DNA of 64,000 nucleotides, from NCBI RefSeq assembly GCF_000308515.1, contig NZ_BAFV01000041.1:1-64000 (forward strand), written 5' to 3'. Both the position numbers and the translations under genes were made by a program. The DNA is from Nocardia carnea NBRC 14403 (GTDB lineage: Bacteria > Actinomycetota > Actinomycetes > Mycobacteriales > Mycobacteriaceae). Shown here piece by piece: positions 25,789-34,502 of this stretch; position 1 is the first letter of the stretch, and each line of letters starts with the position of its first letter. The notes under the pieces were generated by a model. The model was not told where the DNA came from and did no database searches. It saw only the letters and a program-made list of their open reading frames with translations.

Positions 25789-26637
25789 GTGAACGGAACA
25801 CCACACCCCCTGAAAAACCGGATCGCAGTGGTCACCGGTGCGAGTCGCGGTATCGGCAAAGGTATCGCGCTGGAACTCGGCGCGGCCGGCGCGACCGTAT
25901 ACGTCACCGGGCGAACGCAGCAGCCCGGCAAACTCCCGGGCACGGTGCACGAAACGGCCGCCCGGATCGACGAACTGGGCGGTACCGGCGTACCCGTGGT
26001 CTGTGATCACGGCGACGACGAGGCCACAGCGGCCCTCTTCGAACGTATCGGCACCGAACACGACCGGCTCGACGTCCTGGTCAACAACGTCTACAACTCC
26101 CCCGCCGCCGCCCGCTGGCTGGGCCGCAAATTCTGGGATGTACCGCCGAAGGCCTGGGACGAAACGTTCCGGATCGGGGTGCGTTCCCATTACGTCGCAG
26201 CCGTGTACGCGGCACCGCTGCTGCTGAAAGCGGGGGGTCTCCTCGTGAACGTGTCCTCGCCCGGCGCGCAACGCGCCATGCACAACGCCGTGTACGGGGT
26301 CGCAAAAACGGCACTGGACCGGATGACCGCCGATTTCGCCCGCGACCTCGCCGATACCGAGGTCACCGCCGTCTCGATATGGCCCGGCCTGGTCGCCACC
26401 GAACTACTACAAATGGTGCCCGCCGATGATACGGGTAAACGCGTGGTGACCCTGCCCGGTGAGGGCAGCTTCGACCTGGACGAGGCCGAAACGCCTCGGT
26501 TCGCGGGCCGCGCGGTGGTGGCGCTGGCCGCCGATCCCGACCGCAGGAAACGAGCGGGTAAGGCCTGGAAAGTCGCCGATCTGGCCGAGGACTACGGATT
26601 CACCGATATCGACGGACGGATACCCCGGACCGACTGA
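25789..26637 (+). CDS. Short-chain dehydrogenase/reductase
   Basis: A 282-residue classical SDR. The cofactor loop is IAVVTGASRGIGKGIALELG (about residues 14-33) with TVYVTGRT after it. The catalytic region has LLVNVSSPGAQ (Ser) and AVYGVAKTALDRM (YxxxK). The insert with RKFWDVPPKAWDETFRIGVR resembles the DHRS1-like branch. GTG start at 25789, 9 nt after a putative -10. Divergent from an epoxide-hydrolase-like gene with a KstR-like box between, so a lipid or sterol substrate is plausible but not shown. Its stop is 3 nt from the secG stop. Confidence 0.9.
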   Translation: MNGTPHPLKNRIAVVTGASRGIGKGIALELGAAGATVYVTGRTQQPGKLPGTVHETAARIDELGGTGVPVVCDHGDDEATAALFERIGTEHDRLDVLVNNVYNSPAAARWLGRKFWDVPPKAWDETFRIGVRSHYVAAVYAAPLLLKAGGLLVNVSSPGAQRAMHNAVYGVAKTALDRMTADFARDLADTEVTAVSIWPGLVATELLQMVPADDTGKRVVTLPGEGSFDLDEAETPRFAGRAVVALAADPDRRKRAGKAWKVADLAEDYGFTDIDGRIPRTD

Positions 26638-26640
26638 CGA

Positions 26641-26874
26641 TCAGGCGAACTTGATCTCCAGGCCGATCCCCAGAATCGCGATGAACCAGACCAGCCCGGT
26701 GAAGACCGTGATGCGGTTGAGGTTCTTCTCCGCAACGGTCGAGCCGGACAGCGCCGACTGCGTCCCACCGCCGAACAGGCTGGACAGACCTCCGCCCTTG
26801 GCGCGGTGCAGCAGCACCATCAGCACCAGCAGCAGGCTGGTGACGATCAGGAGGATATCCAGGAACATCCGCAT
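26641..26874 (-). CDS. secG: Preprotein translocase subunit SecG
   Basis: A 77-residue membrane protein with two helices (about residues 3-20 and 55-74) and the SecG loop RAKGGGLSSLFGGGTQSALSG, given here as RAKGGGLSSLFGGG then TQSALSG. It is the auxiliary SecYEG subunit that helps protein translocation. The ATG at 26872-26874 gives MRMFLDILLI. In mycobacteria and corynebacteria secG lies next to gap-pgk-tpi; here it is separated from tpiA by about 7 kb of transport and regulator genes. Confidence 0.95.
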   Translation of the reverse strand: MRMFLDILLIVTSLLLVLMVLLHRAKGGGLSSLFGGGTQSALSGSTVAEKNLNRITVFTGLVWFIAILGIGLEIKFA

Positions 26875-26888
26875 GCCGGACAGTGTAT

Positions 26889-28496
26889 CTATGCGCGCGG
26901 CTCGACCGACACCAGGTGGGTGAGCGTCTCGTCGTGAGCGAATTCCGCAACCGCGCGTTCGCGCATCAGGTCCTGGGCGGTCAACCGCACCTTGTGCTGC
27001 TGCATATGCTCCGACCAGGAGCGCACCACGAACGCCTCGACGTAGCGGTCCTCGGCGCCGACATCGCGGTACAGCCGCCATTCCATGGCACCGGTGCGCT
27101 GCCGGGACCGGCCCACGAAACTCATCGCGTCGAGGAATCCGGGGACCCGGTCCGGCGGAACGTCGTAGTCCTTGAGCACGAGCACCGGGCCGTCGTCCGG
27201 TTCCGGTTCCACCACCAGCTGCGGTTCGGGCCAGTACGCCTGCGGGGTCAGGTCGAAACCGGCAGCGAACTGGCGCATGGGCAGCCATACGGTACTGAGC
27301 GCGGCCAACCCGAGCAGCGCACCGGCGATCAGCAGCGCGGTGACCGCCCCGTAGGCGCCGGCGACCAGGCCCCACACCACCGAACCGATCGCCTGACCGG
27401 CCATGAAAACCAGCATGTACACCGACAGTCCACGCGCCCGCACCCATCCGGGGAGCAGCAGCTGCATGGTGGCGTTCATGGTCGAGAGGGTGAGCAGCCA
27501 GGCCGCACCGGCGAATACCAGCAGGATCAGCACCAGCGCCTCGACGCGCAGCAACGCGGTTCCGCAGCAGGCCGCACCGAACATCAGCGCGGCGACGGCG
27601 ACCTGCTGGGTGGGTGTGAGCAGCGCCCGCACCCGCGCCAGGCTCACCGCGCCCAGTACCGCCCCTACTCCGAGCGCGCCGAGCATAACGCCGTAACCGG
27701 AGGATCCCAGGCCCAGCTGATCCCGTGCGATCACCGGTAGCAGCGCCCACAACGCGCTACCGGGGGCGACGAACAGCGCGGTGCGCAGCAGTACCCGCCG
27801 GATCGCCGGTGCCGATTTGATGAACCGGGTCCCGGCCTGCAGTGCCGCCAGCGGGCGTTCGCTCGGGAATTCGCGCGCCACTTTCGGCCGCCGCCACAGC
27901 AGCAGCGCACCGACGATCGCGCAGAACGAAAAGGCATTGAGGGTGAACACCAGCGCCGGGCCGGACAGCGCGACCAGCACGCCCGCGATCGCCGGGCCCA
28001 CTGCCCGCCCGATGTTCATATTCATACTGCCCAGCGCCGCTGCGGACGGAATCTGGTCGCGCGGGACCAGTTCGGGCTGAATCGCCTGCCACGAGGGAGC
28101 GACCACCGCCTGACCGCAGCCGAGCAGGAACAACAGGATGAGCAACACCGACGGAGTGGTGTGACCGGTGGCGGTCGCGATCGCCAGGACCGCCGCCAGC
28201 ACCGCCATGGTGCACTGCGCGCCGAGCAACAGGCGCCGGCGGTCCAGCAGATCGGCGAGCACCCCGGACGGTATCGACAGGATCATCACCGGCAGCGTCG
28301 TCGCCGTCTGGACGAACGAAACCAGGGCCGCCGCATTGGGTTCGTCGACCAGCACCCACTGGGCGCCCACCATCTGCATCCAGGTGCCGAGATTGGAGAC
28401 CAGCTGGGCGATCCACAGCGCCCGGTAGACCGGGGATCGCAGCGGCGCCCATGTGGAAACTGGTGGCGGCGCGGCTGTGGTCACTCGGGACAGCAT
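26889..28496 (-). CDS. MFS exporter with C-terminal soluble domain
   Basis: A 535-residue carrier of the MFS_3 (EntS-like, transmembrane secretion effector) group. Residues 15-410 form about 12 helices, with the loop 2-3 motif GVLADLLDRRRLLLG. The last 120 residues are soluble (LKDYDVPPDRVPGFLDAM, MEWRLYRDVGAEDRYVEAFV, WSEHMQQHK) and look like an antibiotic-biosynthesis-monooxygenase-type ferredoxin fold, common in this group. Efflux of a small metabolite or siderophore is plausible; the substrate is unknown. ATG at 28494-28496. Confidence 0.88.
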   Translation of the reverse strand: MLSRVTTAAPPPVSTWAPLRSPVYRALWIAQLVSNLGTWMQMVGAQWVLVDEPNAAALVSFVQTATTLPVMILSIPSGVLADLLDRRRLLLGAQCTMAVLAAVLAIATATGHTTPSVLLILLFLLGCGQAVVAPSWQAIQPELVPRDQIPSAAALGSMNMNIGRAVGPAIAGVLVALSGPALVFTLNAFSFCAIVGALLLWRRPKVAREFPSERPLAALQAGTRFIKSAPAIRRVLLRTALFVAPGSALWALLPVIARDQLGLGSSGYGVMLGALGVGAVLGAVSLARVRALLTPTQQVAVAALMFGAACCGTALLRVEALVLILLVFAGAAWLLTLSTMNATMQLLLPGWVRARGLSVYMLVFMAGQAIGSVVWGLVAGAYGAVTALLIAGALLGLAALSTVWLPMRQFAAGFDLTPQAYWPEPQLVVEPEPDDGPVLVLKDYDVPPDRVPGFLDAMSFVGRSRQRTGAMEWRLYRDVGAEDRYVEAFVVRSWSEHMQQHKVRLTAQDLMRERAVAEFAHDETLTHLVSVEPRA

Positions 28497-28527
28497 AGCC
28501 GCGTGCTCTGACCGGCCTGGCGGATGC

Positions 28528-29886
28528 TCACGCGGTGAGGCGATCCTCCTCGCGGATGAACCAGGTCGCGATCACGCTCACCACCGCGGTGCCCACCAGA
28601 TACCCGCAAGCCAGCCATGGTGTACCGCCGGCGGCCGCAATCAGCGCCGTGACGATCATCGGAGTCAGCCCGGACGCGTAGATTCCGGAGAACTGATAGA
28701 CGAACGATAAACCCGTATACCGCACCTCGGGCGGATACAGACCGGCGTACAGGGTGCCCTGCGCTCCGTAGAACACCGCGTGCGCGACACCGAATACCGC
28801 GATTATGGCCACGGTGAAGACCACGATATTGCCGGTCTCGAAAAGCAGGAATACCGGATATACCAGTACCCCGTAGCCAGCGATCCCGGCGATATACACC
28901 CGCCGCGGCCCGAAACGGTCGGTGAGCAAGCCGGATACCGGGATGAGCGCGGCCATCACCACCGCCGCGACGGTGACCGCCAGCAGTACCGGCACCTGCT
29001 CGAATCCCAGCTGACCGGTCGCGAAGCTGATCGCGAAAACACCCCAGGTGTTGAATGCCGCCCCCTCGCCCCAGCGGGACAGCAATCCCAGGGCGGTGTT
29101 GCGCCGGGAACGGGCGTTGCGGAACAACTCGACCACCGGCACTTTCGAGATCCGCTTCAACCGGTCCACCTCACGGAAAGCGGGCGTCTCGTCGATCTTC
29201 AGCCGCACCACCAGGCCGATCAGCACCAGAACCAGACTGGCGCCGAAGGCGATCCGCCATCCGTAAGCCAGAAACGCGTCTTCGCTCAACACCGTGCGCA
29301 GCAGGGCGAAGACTCCGGTGCCCAGCGCGAGGCCGAGTGCCAGCCCGACCTGCGGATAACTACCGAACAATCCTACTTTCCGGCGCGGGCTGTGCTCGAC
29401 GGCCAGCAGGACGGCCCCGGCCCATTCTCCGCCGAGCGCGAAACCCTGCAGCATCCGCAACGCCAGCAGCAGAATCGGCGCGGCGACACCGATCGCGGCG
29501 GCAGTGGGCAGTACGCCCATCAGGGCCGTGGCTCCGCCCATGATGGCCATCGTCAATGCGAGCGTACGTTTCCGGCCGATCCGGTCGCCGATATGCCCGA
29601 AGACGAGTCCGCCCACCGGACGCATCAGGAAACCGACGGCGAAGGTGGCGAACGACAGCATGGTTCCGACGAAGGCACTGGTGCTCGGGAAGAACAGTTT
29701 GTCGAAAACTATGCCCGCTGCGGTGGAGTAGAGGAAGAAGTCGTACCACTCGACGGTGGTCCCGATCAGGCTCGCGGCAACCGCTTTCCGGGTATCGCGA
29801 GCGGCCGGCCCGCCCGTGCCCGGCTCGGCCGCGACCGCGGGGTCGTCCGTGCGGGCGGGTACCTCCGCGGTTTCCAGCAACGACAT
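28528..29886 (-). CDS. MFS transporter, metabolite:H+ symporter (MHS) type
   Basis: A 452-residue carrier with about 12 helices. Features of the MHS family (proline/betaine, shikimate, alpha-ketoglutarate symporters) are clear: GTTVEWYDFFLYSTAAG near residue 42, GHIGDRIGRKRTLALT for the loop 2-3 motif, and GGEWAGAVLLAVEHSPRRK. It likely imports an organic acid or amino-acid-like solute with protons; the substrate cannot be fixed. ATG at 29884-29886. Same strand as the MFS exporter after it (31-nt gap), so the two may be co-transcribed. Confidence 0.9.
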   Translation of the reverse strand: MSLLETAEVPARTDDPAVAAEPGTGGPAARDTRKAVAASLIGTTVEWYDFFLYSTAAGIVFDKLFFPSTSAFVGTMLSFATFAVGFLMRPVGGLVFGHIGDRIGRKRTLALTMAIMGGATALMGVLPTAAAIGVAAPILLLALRMLQGFALGGEWAGAVLLAVEHSPRRKVGLFGSYPQVGLALGLALGTGVFALLRTVLSEDAFLAYGWRIAFGASLVLVLIGLVVRLKIDETPAFREVDRLKRISKVPVVELFRNARSRRNTALGLLSRWGEGAAFNTWGVFAISFATGQLGFEQVPVLLAVTVAAVVMAALIPVSGLLTDRFGPRRVYIAGIAGYGVLVYPVFLLFETGNIVVFTVAIIAVFGVAHAVFYGAQGTLYAGLYPPEVRYTGLSFVYQFSGIYASGLTPMIVTALIAAAGGTPWLACGYLVGTAVVSVIATWFIREEDRLTA

Positions 29887-30023
29887 GGTGCCCCCTTCGG
29901 TACGGCATCGACTCGACCGGTGAGGTTATGGCGCCCCGGAGCGGGACGGCAGGGTTGGAATCAGCGCGATTCGAGCGCGGTCACTCCCGGATGTCGCCGC
30001 CGGGGTGGCCGGCCCGCGCCGGG

Positions 30024-30029
30024 TAGCAT
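30024..30029 (+). promoter_or_regulatory. -10 hexamer for a leaderless META-domain gene
   Basis: TAGCAT lies 7 nt before the ATG at 30037, with no ribosome site in between; this spacing implies a leaderless transcript. Confidence 0.45.
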
Positions 30030-30036
30030 CGGCGGC

Positions 30037-30834
30037 ATGCCCGGACGACTGCTCCGATTCGGTGCGGCCCTCGCACTGATCCTGCTGGCCGCCACGGCCT
30101 GCGCGAACGATGAGGAGCCGGAGCCCGCGGCGCCCGAGGCGACACCGATGGGCCATACCTATATCTCCACCGAGGTCACCGGTACCGCGATCCCGGGCGG
30201 TGGACCGCTCACCCTTGTTTTCGCCGACGGCCGGATCACCGCCGACGCCGGGTGCAACACACACAGCGGTGCAGTGGATCTGCACGGTCACGTTCTGCAC
30301 GTTTCCGAACTGGCGAGCACCCTCGCCGCCTGTCCCGGTGAACGCGCCGGATCCGATACCTGGGTGGGCGAGCTGCTGCGCGGCGAACCGACCTGGGAGC
30401 TCGACCGCGACCGGCTGACGCTGATCGGCAAGAAATCGACGGTGGTACTCACGGACAAGAAAGTGGCACAACCGGACCGGCCGATCCGCGGTACCGAATG
30501 GATCGTCACCACGCTGCTCACCCCACAGGCCCGGGTATCGTCCCGCACAATCGACGAAGTGCGGCCCCGCCTCACCATCGCCGAGGACGGCGGGCTGACC
30601 GGTTTCGCCGGTTGCAACCGGCTGACGGGTCGCGCCGAGGTCACCGAAACCCCGGACGGCGCCGATATCGCGTTCACCGCGGCCACCACCCGGATGATGT
30701 GCACACCCGAGGTCATGGAGGTTGAGCGCGCGGTTCTCGCCGCCCTGGACGGCACAGCACAGGCCACGGTCGACGCCGATACCCTCACTGTGCGCAATCC
30801 CAACGGCCACGGTTTGACGCTGCGGGCCCAGTAG
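30037..30834 (+). CDS. META-domain lipoprotein (HslJ-like, two domains)
   Basis: A 265-residue probable lipoprotein: RLLRFG, a hydrophobic stretch and LLAATAC, whose Cys near residue 22 would be lipidated. Two META (HslJ) domains follow, each with the family's ITADAGCNTHSG or GLTGFAGCNRLTGRA element (about residues 70 and 190) and a later Cys-containing TLAACPGE or MMCTPEVMEVER segment. META domains occur in heat-shock and envelope proteins; no catalytic role is known. The frame is open far upstream, but the ATG at 30037 with the signal peptide and -10 is clearly the start. Confidence 0.85.
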   Translation: MPGRLLRFGAALALILLAATACANDEEPEPAAPEATPMGHTYISTEVTGTAIPGGGPLTLVFADGRITADAGCNTHSGAVDLHGHVLHVSELASTLAACPGERAGSDTWVGELLRGEPTWELDRDRLTLIGKKSTVVLTDKKVAQPDRPIRGTEWIVTTLLTPQARVSSRTIDEVRPRLTIAEDGGLTGFAGCNRLTGRAEVTETPDGADIAFTAATTRMMCTPEVMEVERAVLAALDGTAQATVDADTLTVRNPNGHGLTLRAQ

Positions 30835-30848
30835 TTCGAGCCTCGGGG

Positions 30849-31142
30849 CTAGGAGCCGAACACCACGCTCTCGAATGCTCCGGTTTCCGCGTCCATGGGC
30901 ACACCCTCACAGTTGGGTCCGGGAAAGGCTGCCACGTCCATATCGGTGTCGTTGGCGAGCATTCCGGCGGCACCCGGGGTGTTGTAACACCGGTCGGATT
31001 CCAGATCGTTCAGCACGGACGGACCACCGACCTGGGAACGGTAGACGAAGTCGCCGGGAGCCGCCTCGGCGCCGAGCTCGACGGTCAGTGTGAGCGCTGC
31101 GCCGACGGCGAAAACACCCACGGTTTCGAGGAAATATCGCAC
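30849..31142 (-). CDS. Small secreted protein of unknown function
   Basis: A 97-residue protein: the start MRYFLETVGVFAVGAALTLT continues to a signal-peptidase site after GAEAA (about residue 28). The mature part of about 70 residues contains two Cys (DRCYNTPG and PNCEGVP) that could pair, and the block MLANDTDMDVAAFPGP. GTG at 31140-31142 preceded by AAAGGA, 8 nt away. No known family recognised. It converges with the META gene (14 nt apart). Confidence 0.7.
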   Translation of the reverse strand: MRYFLETVGVFAVGAALTLTVELGAEAAPGDFVYRSQVGGPSVLNDLESDRCYNTPGAAGMLANDTDMDVAAFPGPNCEGVPMDAETGAFESVVFGS

Positions 31143-31287
31143 GCACTGTTCCTTTCGCTCGGAGTTGTGGGCTCTTCGGATCCGGCACCGCAGTATTCCG
31201 GATCCACCGCCGGGTCTGCGGTAATCGAGCGGTATCGCCCGTCGATGGGCACGTCGCGGCAACCGGATATCCGCACCGGCCCCGGAA

Positions 31288-31881
31288 TCACCGGGCGGGC
31301 CGCGCGACCTGGTCTTCGGGGCGCCCCTCGGTGTCCCGGGGGCGGAGGGCAGGGATGAGGAAACGTTGCAACAGCTGAGCTTCCGATTCGGCATCGGTCG
31401 GCCACAGCAGCAGAGATAACACCGACCGGATGAACCAGATGCCGATGAGGGGGTCGTCCGGGGGCGTGCCCAGCATGTCGGAAACGATGCCGATCAGGGC
31501 CGGCGATTCGGCAAAGGTCACCACCGAGCGGGGCCCGTGCTGTGAGGCGAGAAATGCGACGACGATCGGATCGGAGCGGACTTCGTGAAGTGTGACGGTG
31601 AGCGCCGCGTACACGCGGTCGGAGCCGGTGAGGTCACCGAGAGCGGACTCGACCACACCGGCGATACGGTTCGCCGCGCGAGCAAGGACAGTCTCGCGGA
31701 GATGGGTGACACCGCCGGTATGCCGGTAGACGGTGGCGCGTGAGCAGTGCGCATGCCGGGCCACGGTATCGACGTCGAGACCGTCGAAGCCCCGGCGCGT
31801 GATCAGCTCGGCGACCGCGGCATAGATATGGTCGGCCGCGGTGTCGTGACGATCCGCGCCGAGTAGCCAGTCTCGACCCAT
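31288..31881 (-). CDS. TetR-family transcriptional regulator
   Basis: A 197-residue TetR protein. The DNA-binding part spans DHIYAAVAELITRRGF, VDTVARHAHCSRATVYRHTGG and LRETVLARAA (about residues 17-70). The C-terminal domain has no recognisable ligand motif. The ATG at 31879-31881 (MGRDWLLG) is preferred over an in-frame start at 31935. It is divergent from the DHA2 exporter gene at 32150 with a 268-nt region between, a layout typical of a local repressor of an efflux pump. Confidence 0.88.
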   Translation of the reverse strand: MGRDWLLGADRHDTAADHIYAAVAELITRRGFDGLDVDTVARHAHCSRATVYRHTGGVTHLRETVLARAANRIAGVVESALGDLTGSDRVYAALTVTLHEVRSDPIVVAFLASQHGPRSVVTFAESPALIGIVSDMLGTPPDDPLIGIWFIRSVLSLLLWPTDAESEAQLLQRFLIPALRPRDTEGRPEDQVARPAR

Positions 31882-31884
31882 CGG

Positions 31885-31951
31885 CTCAGTATGAGACAAA
31901 TCGGAGGCGGGAGTTTTCGCTTTCGCCCAGTTCACAACAATGGTGTGAGAC
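31885..31951. promoter_or_regulatory. Repeat elements between tetR and the DHA2 exporter gene
   Basis: GTATGAGAC (31889-31897) and GTGTGAGAC (31943-31951) are near-identical direct repeats 54 nt apart. Small inverted repeats overlap them: CTCA-GTA-TGAG (31885-31895) and TCACA-N7-TGTGA (31932-31948). A GC-rich hairpin (GCGCCGGG/CCCGGCGC, 32063-32081) lies nearer the exporter start. Candidate TetR sites only. Confidence 0.3.
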
Positions 31952-32149
31952 GGCGGCGGACGGTCTCGCGGCGCACTGCGTATCTACTTCGGTCGCAGAT
32001 CTTGTTCCGGCGGCAGGCAGCGACGACCGTGGATGCGGATACGACGCCGGCGACCGGTCGTCGCGCCGGGCGGCCCGGCGCACGGCCGCCTTCGGCTGCC
32101 GCCCCGGTATCCGAAGCCGGCGGCGCGTCGGACTGTGAACGGAGAGCGG

Positions 32150-33688
32150 ATGTCGACCATCGAAGTGATGGACCCACCGGCACGCGGGTGGTCCTGGGCT
32201 CAGCGGCAAACCCTGGCCGTATCGTGCCTGGCGGTCACGTTGGTGATCGCCTCGATGGCCGCCCTCTACACCGCGCTGGCGCCCATCACCATCGGCACCG
32301 GCGCGAACCACACCCAAGCAACGTGGATCGTAGACGGATACACCCTCGCGCTGGCCTGCTTGGTACTGCCCGCCGGAGCCCTCGGTGACCGCTACGGCCG
32401 ACGACGGCTGCTGATCGGCGGTCTCGTCGTCTTCGCGGCCGCGTCGATCATCCCGCTGGCCACCTCGGCAGTCGCGTGGCTGATCGCCGCCCGCGTACTC
32501 GCCGGTGTCGGTGCCGCACTGGTCATGCCGTCCACCCTGTCCATGATCACCGCCGTATTCCCGCCGGGTGGGTCGGGACGAGCCGTCGGAGTCTGGGCCG
32601 GCGCAGCGGGCTCCGGCGGCCTCATCGGGCTCATCGGATCCGGATTGCTATTGCAGTGGTGGTCGTGGCAATCCATTTTCGTCGGGATGGCTGTCGCCGC
32701 GGTCGCGCTCGCCGCCGCGGGGCTCACGCTCGCCGAATCCCGCAGTGCCACACCGCCCGGGCTGGACCCGCTCGGTGCGCTCACCAGCGTCACCGCGATC
32801 GCACTGCTGGTCTGGGCATTGATCGCGGTCGCCGACCGGGGATGGACCGATCCATATATCCTGGCCGGCCTGGCCGGCGCGGCGCTGGCCGCGGAACTGT
32901 TCGTGGTGGTCGAACTCCGGGTCCGGTCTCCCATGCTGGACCTACGGCTGTTCGCCCGCCGCGGTTTCGGCTGCGGAGCGGCATCGATCACCGTCCAGTT
33001 CCTCATCACCTTCGGGCTCTTCATGATCGTCGTGCAGTATCTGCAGCTGATCCTGGGCTACAGCCCCCTGCATGCCGCCGTGGCCGTCCTACCCATGGGG
33101 GTCGCAGTCATCGGACTGTCGTTGCTGTCGCCCCTGCTCACCGCACGCTACGGACTCCGGCTGCCCACCGCGACCGGGCTGACAGTCCTCGCCGCCGGGC
33201 TACTGCTCATGACCCGCCTGGCCCCCGAGGACGGCTACCCCGGCGTCCTGATCCCCCTGTCGATCGTGGGCATCGGCATCGGATTCGCCGCGGCACCGGC
33301 CACCACCGCGATCATGAGCGATGCCGCCGCCGATAGGCACAGCGTTGCGGCGGCGGTCAACGACGCCGCCCGTGAGATCGGCGCGGCCATCGGTATCGCT
33401 GTCGCCGGCACCGTGCTGGCCACCGGCTACCGCACCAGCATCGCCGCCGATCTCCCACAGTTGCCGGCCCCGGCCCGCGAACCGGTCGCGCACTCGCTTG
33501 CCGCCACCACTCAACTCGCTGAACAGGCGGGCCCCGCAGCGCAACCGCTGCTCGAACTCGCCCGCACCGCTTTCCTCGACGGCCTGCACCACACTGTCTT
33601 CACCCTGGCGGTCATCAGTCTCATCGCTGCTGCCGCCTTCGTTTTCTGGGCCCCCGGGCCTCCGGAAACGTCGAGGCCCGCCGGGTAG
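32150..33688 (+). CDS. MFS exporter, DHA2 (14-helix) type
   Basis: A 512-residue drug:proton antiporter-like carrier with about 14 helices. DHA2 features include ATWIVDGYTLALACLVLPAG near residue 52, the loop 2-3 motif GALGDRYGRRRLLIGG, and motif C around RVLAGVGAALVMPSTLSMI. Its role is probably drug or metabolite efflux controlled by the divergent TetR. ATG at 32150 with GGAGAG 4 nt upstream; the open frame before it has no signal of its own. The stop codon falls in the loop of the terminator shared with tpiA. Confidence 0.9.
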   Translation: MSTIEVMDPPARGWSWAQRQTLAVSCLAVTLVIASMAALYTALAPITIGTGANHTQATWIVDGYTLALACLVLPAGALGDRYGRRRLLIGGLVVFAAASIIPLATSAVAWLIAARVLAGVGAALVMPSTLSMITAVFPPGGSGRAVGVWAGAAGSGGLIGLIGSGLLLQWWSWQSIFVGMAVAAVALAAAGLTLAESRSATPPGLDPLGALTSVTAIALLVWALIAVADRGWTDPYILAGLAGAALAAELFVVVELRVRSPMLDLRLFARRGFGCGAASITVQFLITFGLFMIVVQYLQLILGYSPLHAAVAVLPMGVAVIGLSLLSPLLTARYGLRLPTATGLTVLAAGLLLMTRLAPEDGYPGVLIPLSIVGIGIGFAAAPATTAIMSDAAADRHSVAAAVNDAAREIGAAIGIAVAGTVLATGYRTSIAADLPQLPAPAREPVAHSLAATTQLAEQAGPAAQPLLELARTAFLDGLHHTVFTLAVISLIAAAAFVFWAPGPPETSRPAG

Positions 33689-33703
33689 ACCGGCGGGCCT
33701 CGA
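33671..33703. terminator. Strong bidirectional terminator between DHA2 exporter and tpiA
   Basis: Perfect 14-bp arms: TCGAGGCCCGCCGG (33671-33684), a 5-nt loop GTAGA, then CCGGCGGGCCTCGA (33690-33703). The TAG stop of the exporter (33686-33688) lies in the loop. tpiA ends at 33717 on the other strand, so the hairpin can end both transcripts. There is no long T-run, as is common in actinobacteria. Confidence 0.8.
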
Positions 33704-33716
33704 TGGATTCACCTAC

Positions 33717-34502
33717 TCAGGGCAGCGGACCGCCCGCGGCAATCGCGGACAGCGTGGCGAACTCGTCGCCCTTGAGCGAAGCTCCACCCACCAGCGCACC
33801 GTCGATATCGGTCTGCTTGCTCAGCTCACCGACATTCTTGGCGTTCACCGAACCGCCGTAGAGCACCCGCACGGTCTCGGCGACCTCGGCTCCGGCCAGC
33901 TGGACGAGCTCGCCACGGATGGCGCCGCACACCTCCTGGGCGTCGGCCGGGGTGGCGACCTTTCCGGTGCCGATCGCCCATACGGGTTCGTAGGCGATGA
34001 CGACCTTCGCGATCTCCTCGGGCTTCAGGCCCTTCAGCGAACCCCGCAACTGCTCGAGGTTGTACTCGACGTGGGTGCCCGCCTCACGGACGTTCAGTCC
34101 CTCACCGATGCAGACGATCGGGGTGACCCCGTGCTTCAGCGCCTGCTTCGCTTTCGCGAGCACCGTGGCGTCGTCCTCGTTGTGGTACTGGCGGCGCTCG
34201 GAATGCCCGACCACCGCGAACCGGCACCCCAGCTTGGCCAGCATGGCCGCGCTGACCTCACCGGTGTAGGCGCCGGATTCGTGTACCGAAACATCCTGCG
34301 CGCCGTAGGTGATGCGCAGTTTGTCGCCTTCGATCAGCGTCTGCACGCTGCGGATATCGACGAACGGCGGAATCACCGTGACATCGACCTTGTCGAAGTA
34401 CTTGTCCGGCAGCGCGAACGCGATCTTCTGCACCAGGGCGATGGCCTCGAGGTGATTGAGGTTCATCTTCCAGTTGCCCGCGATCAGCGGTTTCCGAGCC
34501 AT
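33717..34502 (-). CDS. tpiA: Triosephosphate isomerase
   Basis: Interconverts dihydroxyacetone phosphate and glyceraldehyde 3-phosphate. The TIM barrel shows GNWKMNLNHLEA (Lys of the N-terminal motif), the electrophile His in VGHSERR, and the catalytic Glu with loop 6 in VIAYEPVWAIGTGKVA. YGGSVNAKN is the phosphate grip. 261 residues is normal. The ATG at 34500-34502 shares one base with the pgk stop. Last gene of gap-pgk-tpiA. Confidence 0.97.
   Translation of the reverse strand: MARKPLIAGNWKMNLNHLEAIALVQKIAFALPDKYFDKVDVTVIPPFVDIRSVQTLIEGDKLRITYGAQDVSVHESGAYTGEVSAAMLAKLGCRFAVVGHSERRQYHNEDDATVLAKAKQALKHGVTPIVCIGEGLNVREAGTHVEYNLEQLRGSLKGLKPEEIAKVVIAYEPVWAIGTGKVATPADAQEVCGAIRGELVQLAGAEVAETVRVLYGGSVNAKNVGELSKQTDIDGALVGGASLKGDEFATLSAIAAGGPLP

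Noticed and set aside
26875..27750. N-terminal extension of SecG
   Set aside because: The open frame runs antisense-like through the MFS gene; SecG homologues begin at the ATG at 26874.
28780..30036. Open frame upstream of and in frame with the META-domain gene
   Set aside because: It is antisense to the MHS transporter gene and has no domain; the real gene starts at 30037 with a lipoprotein signal.
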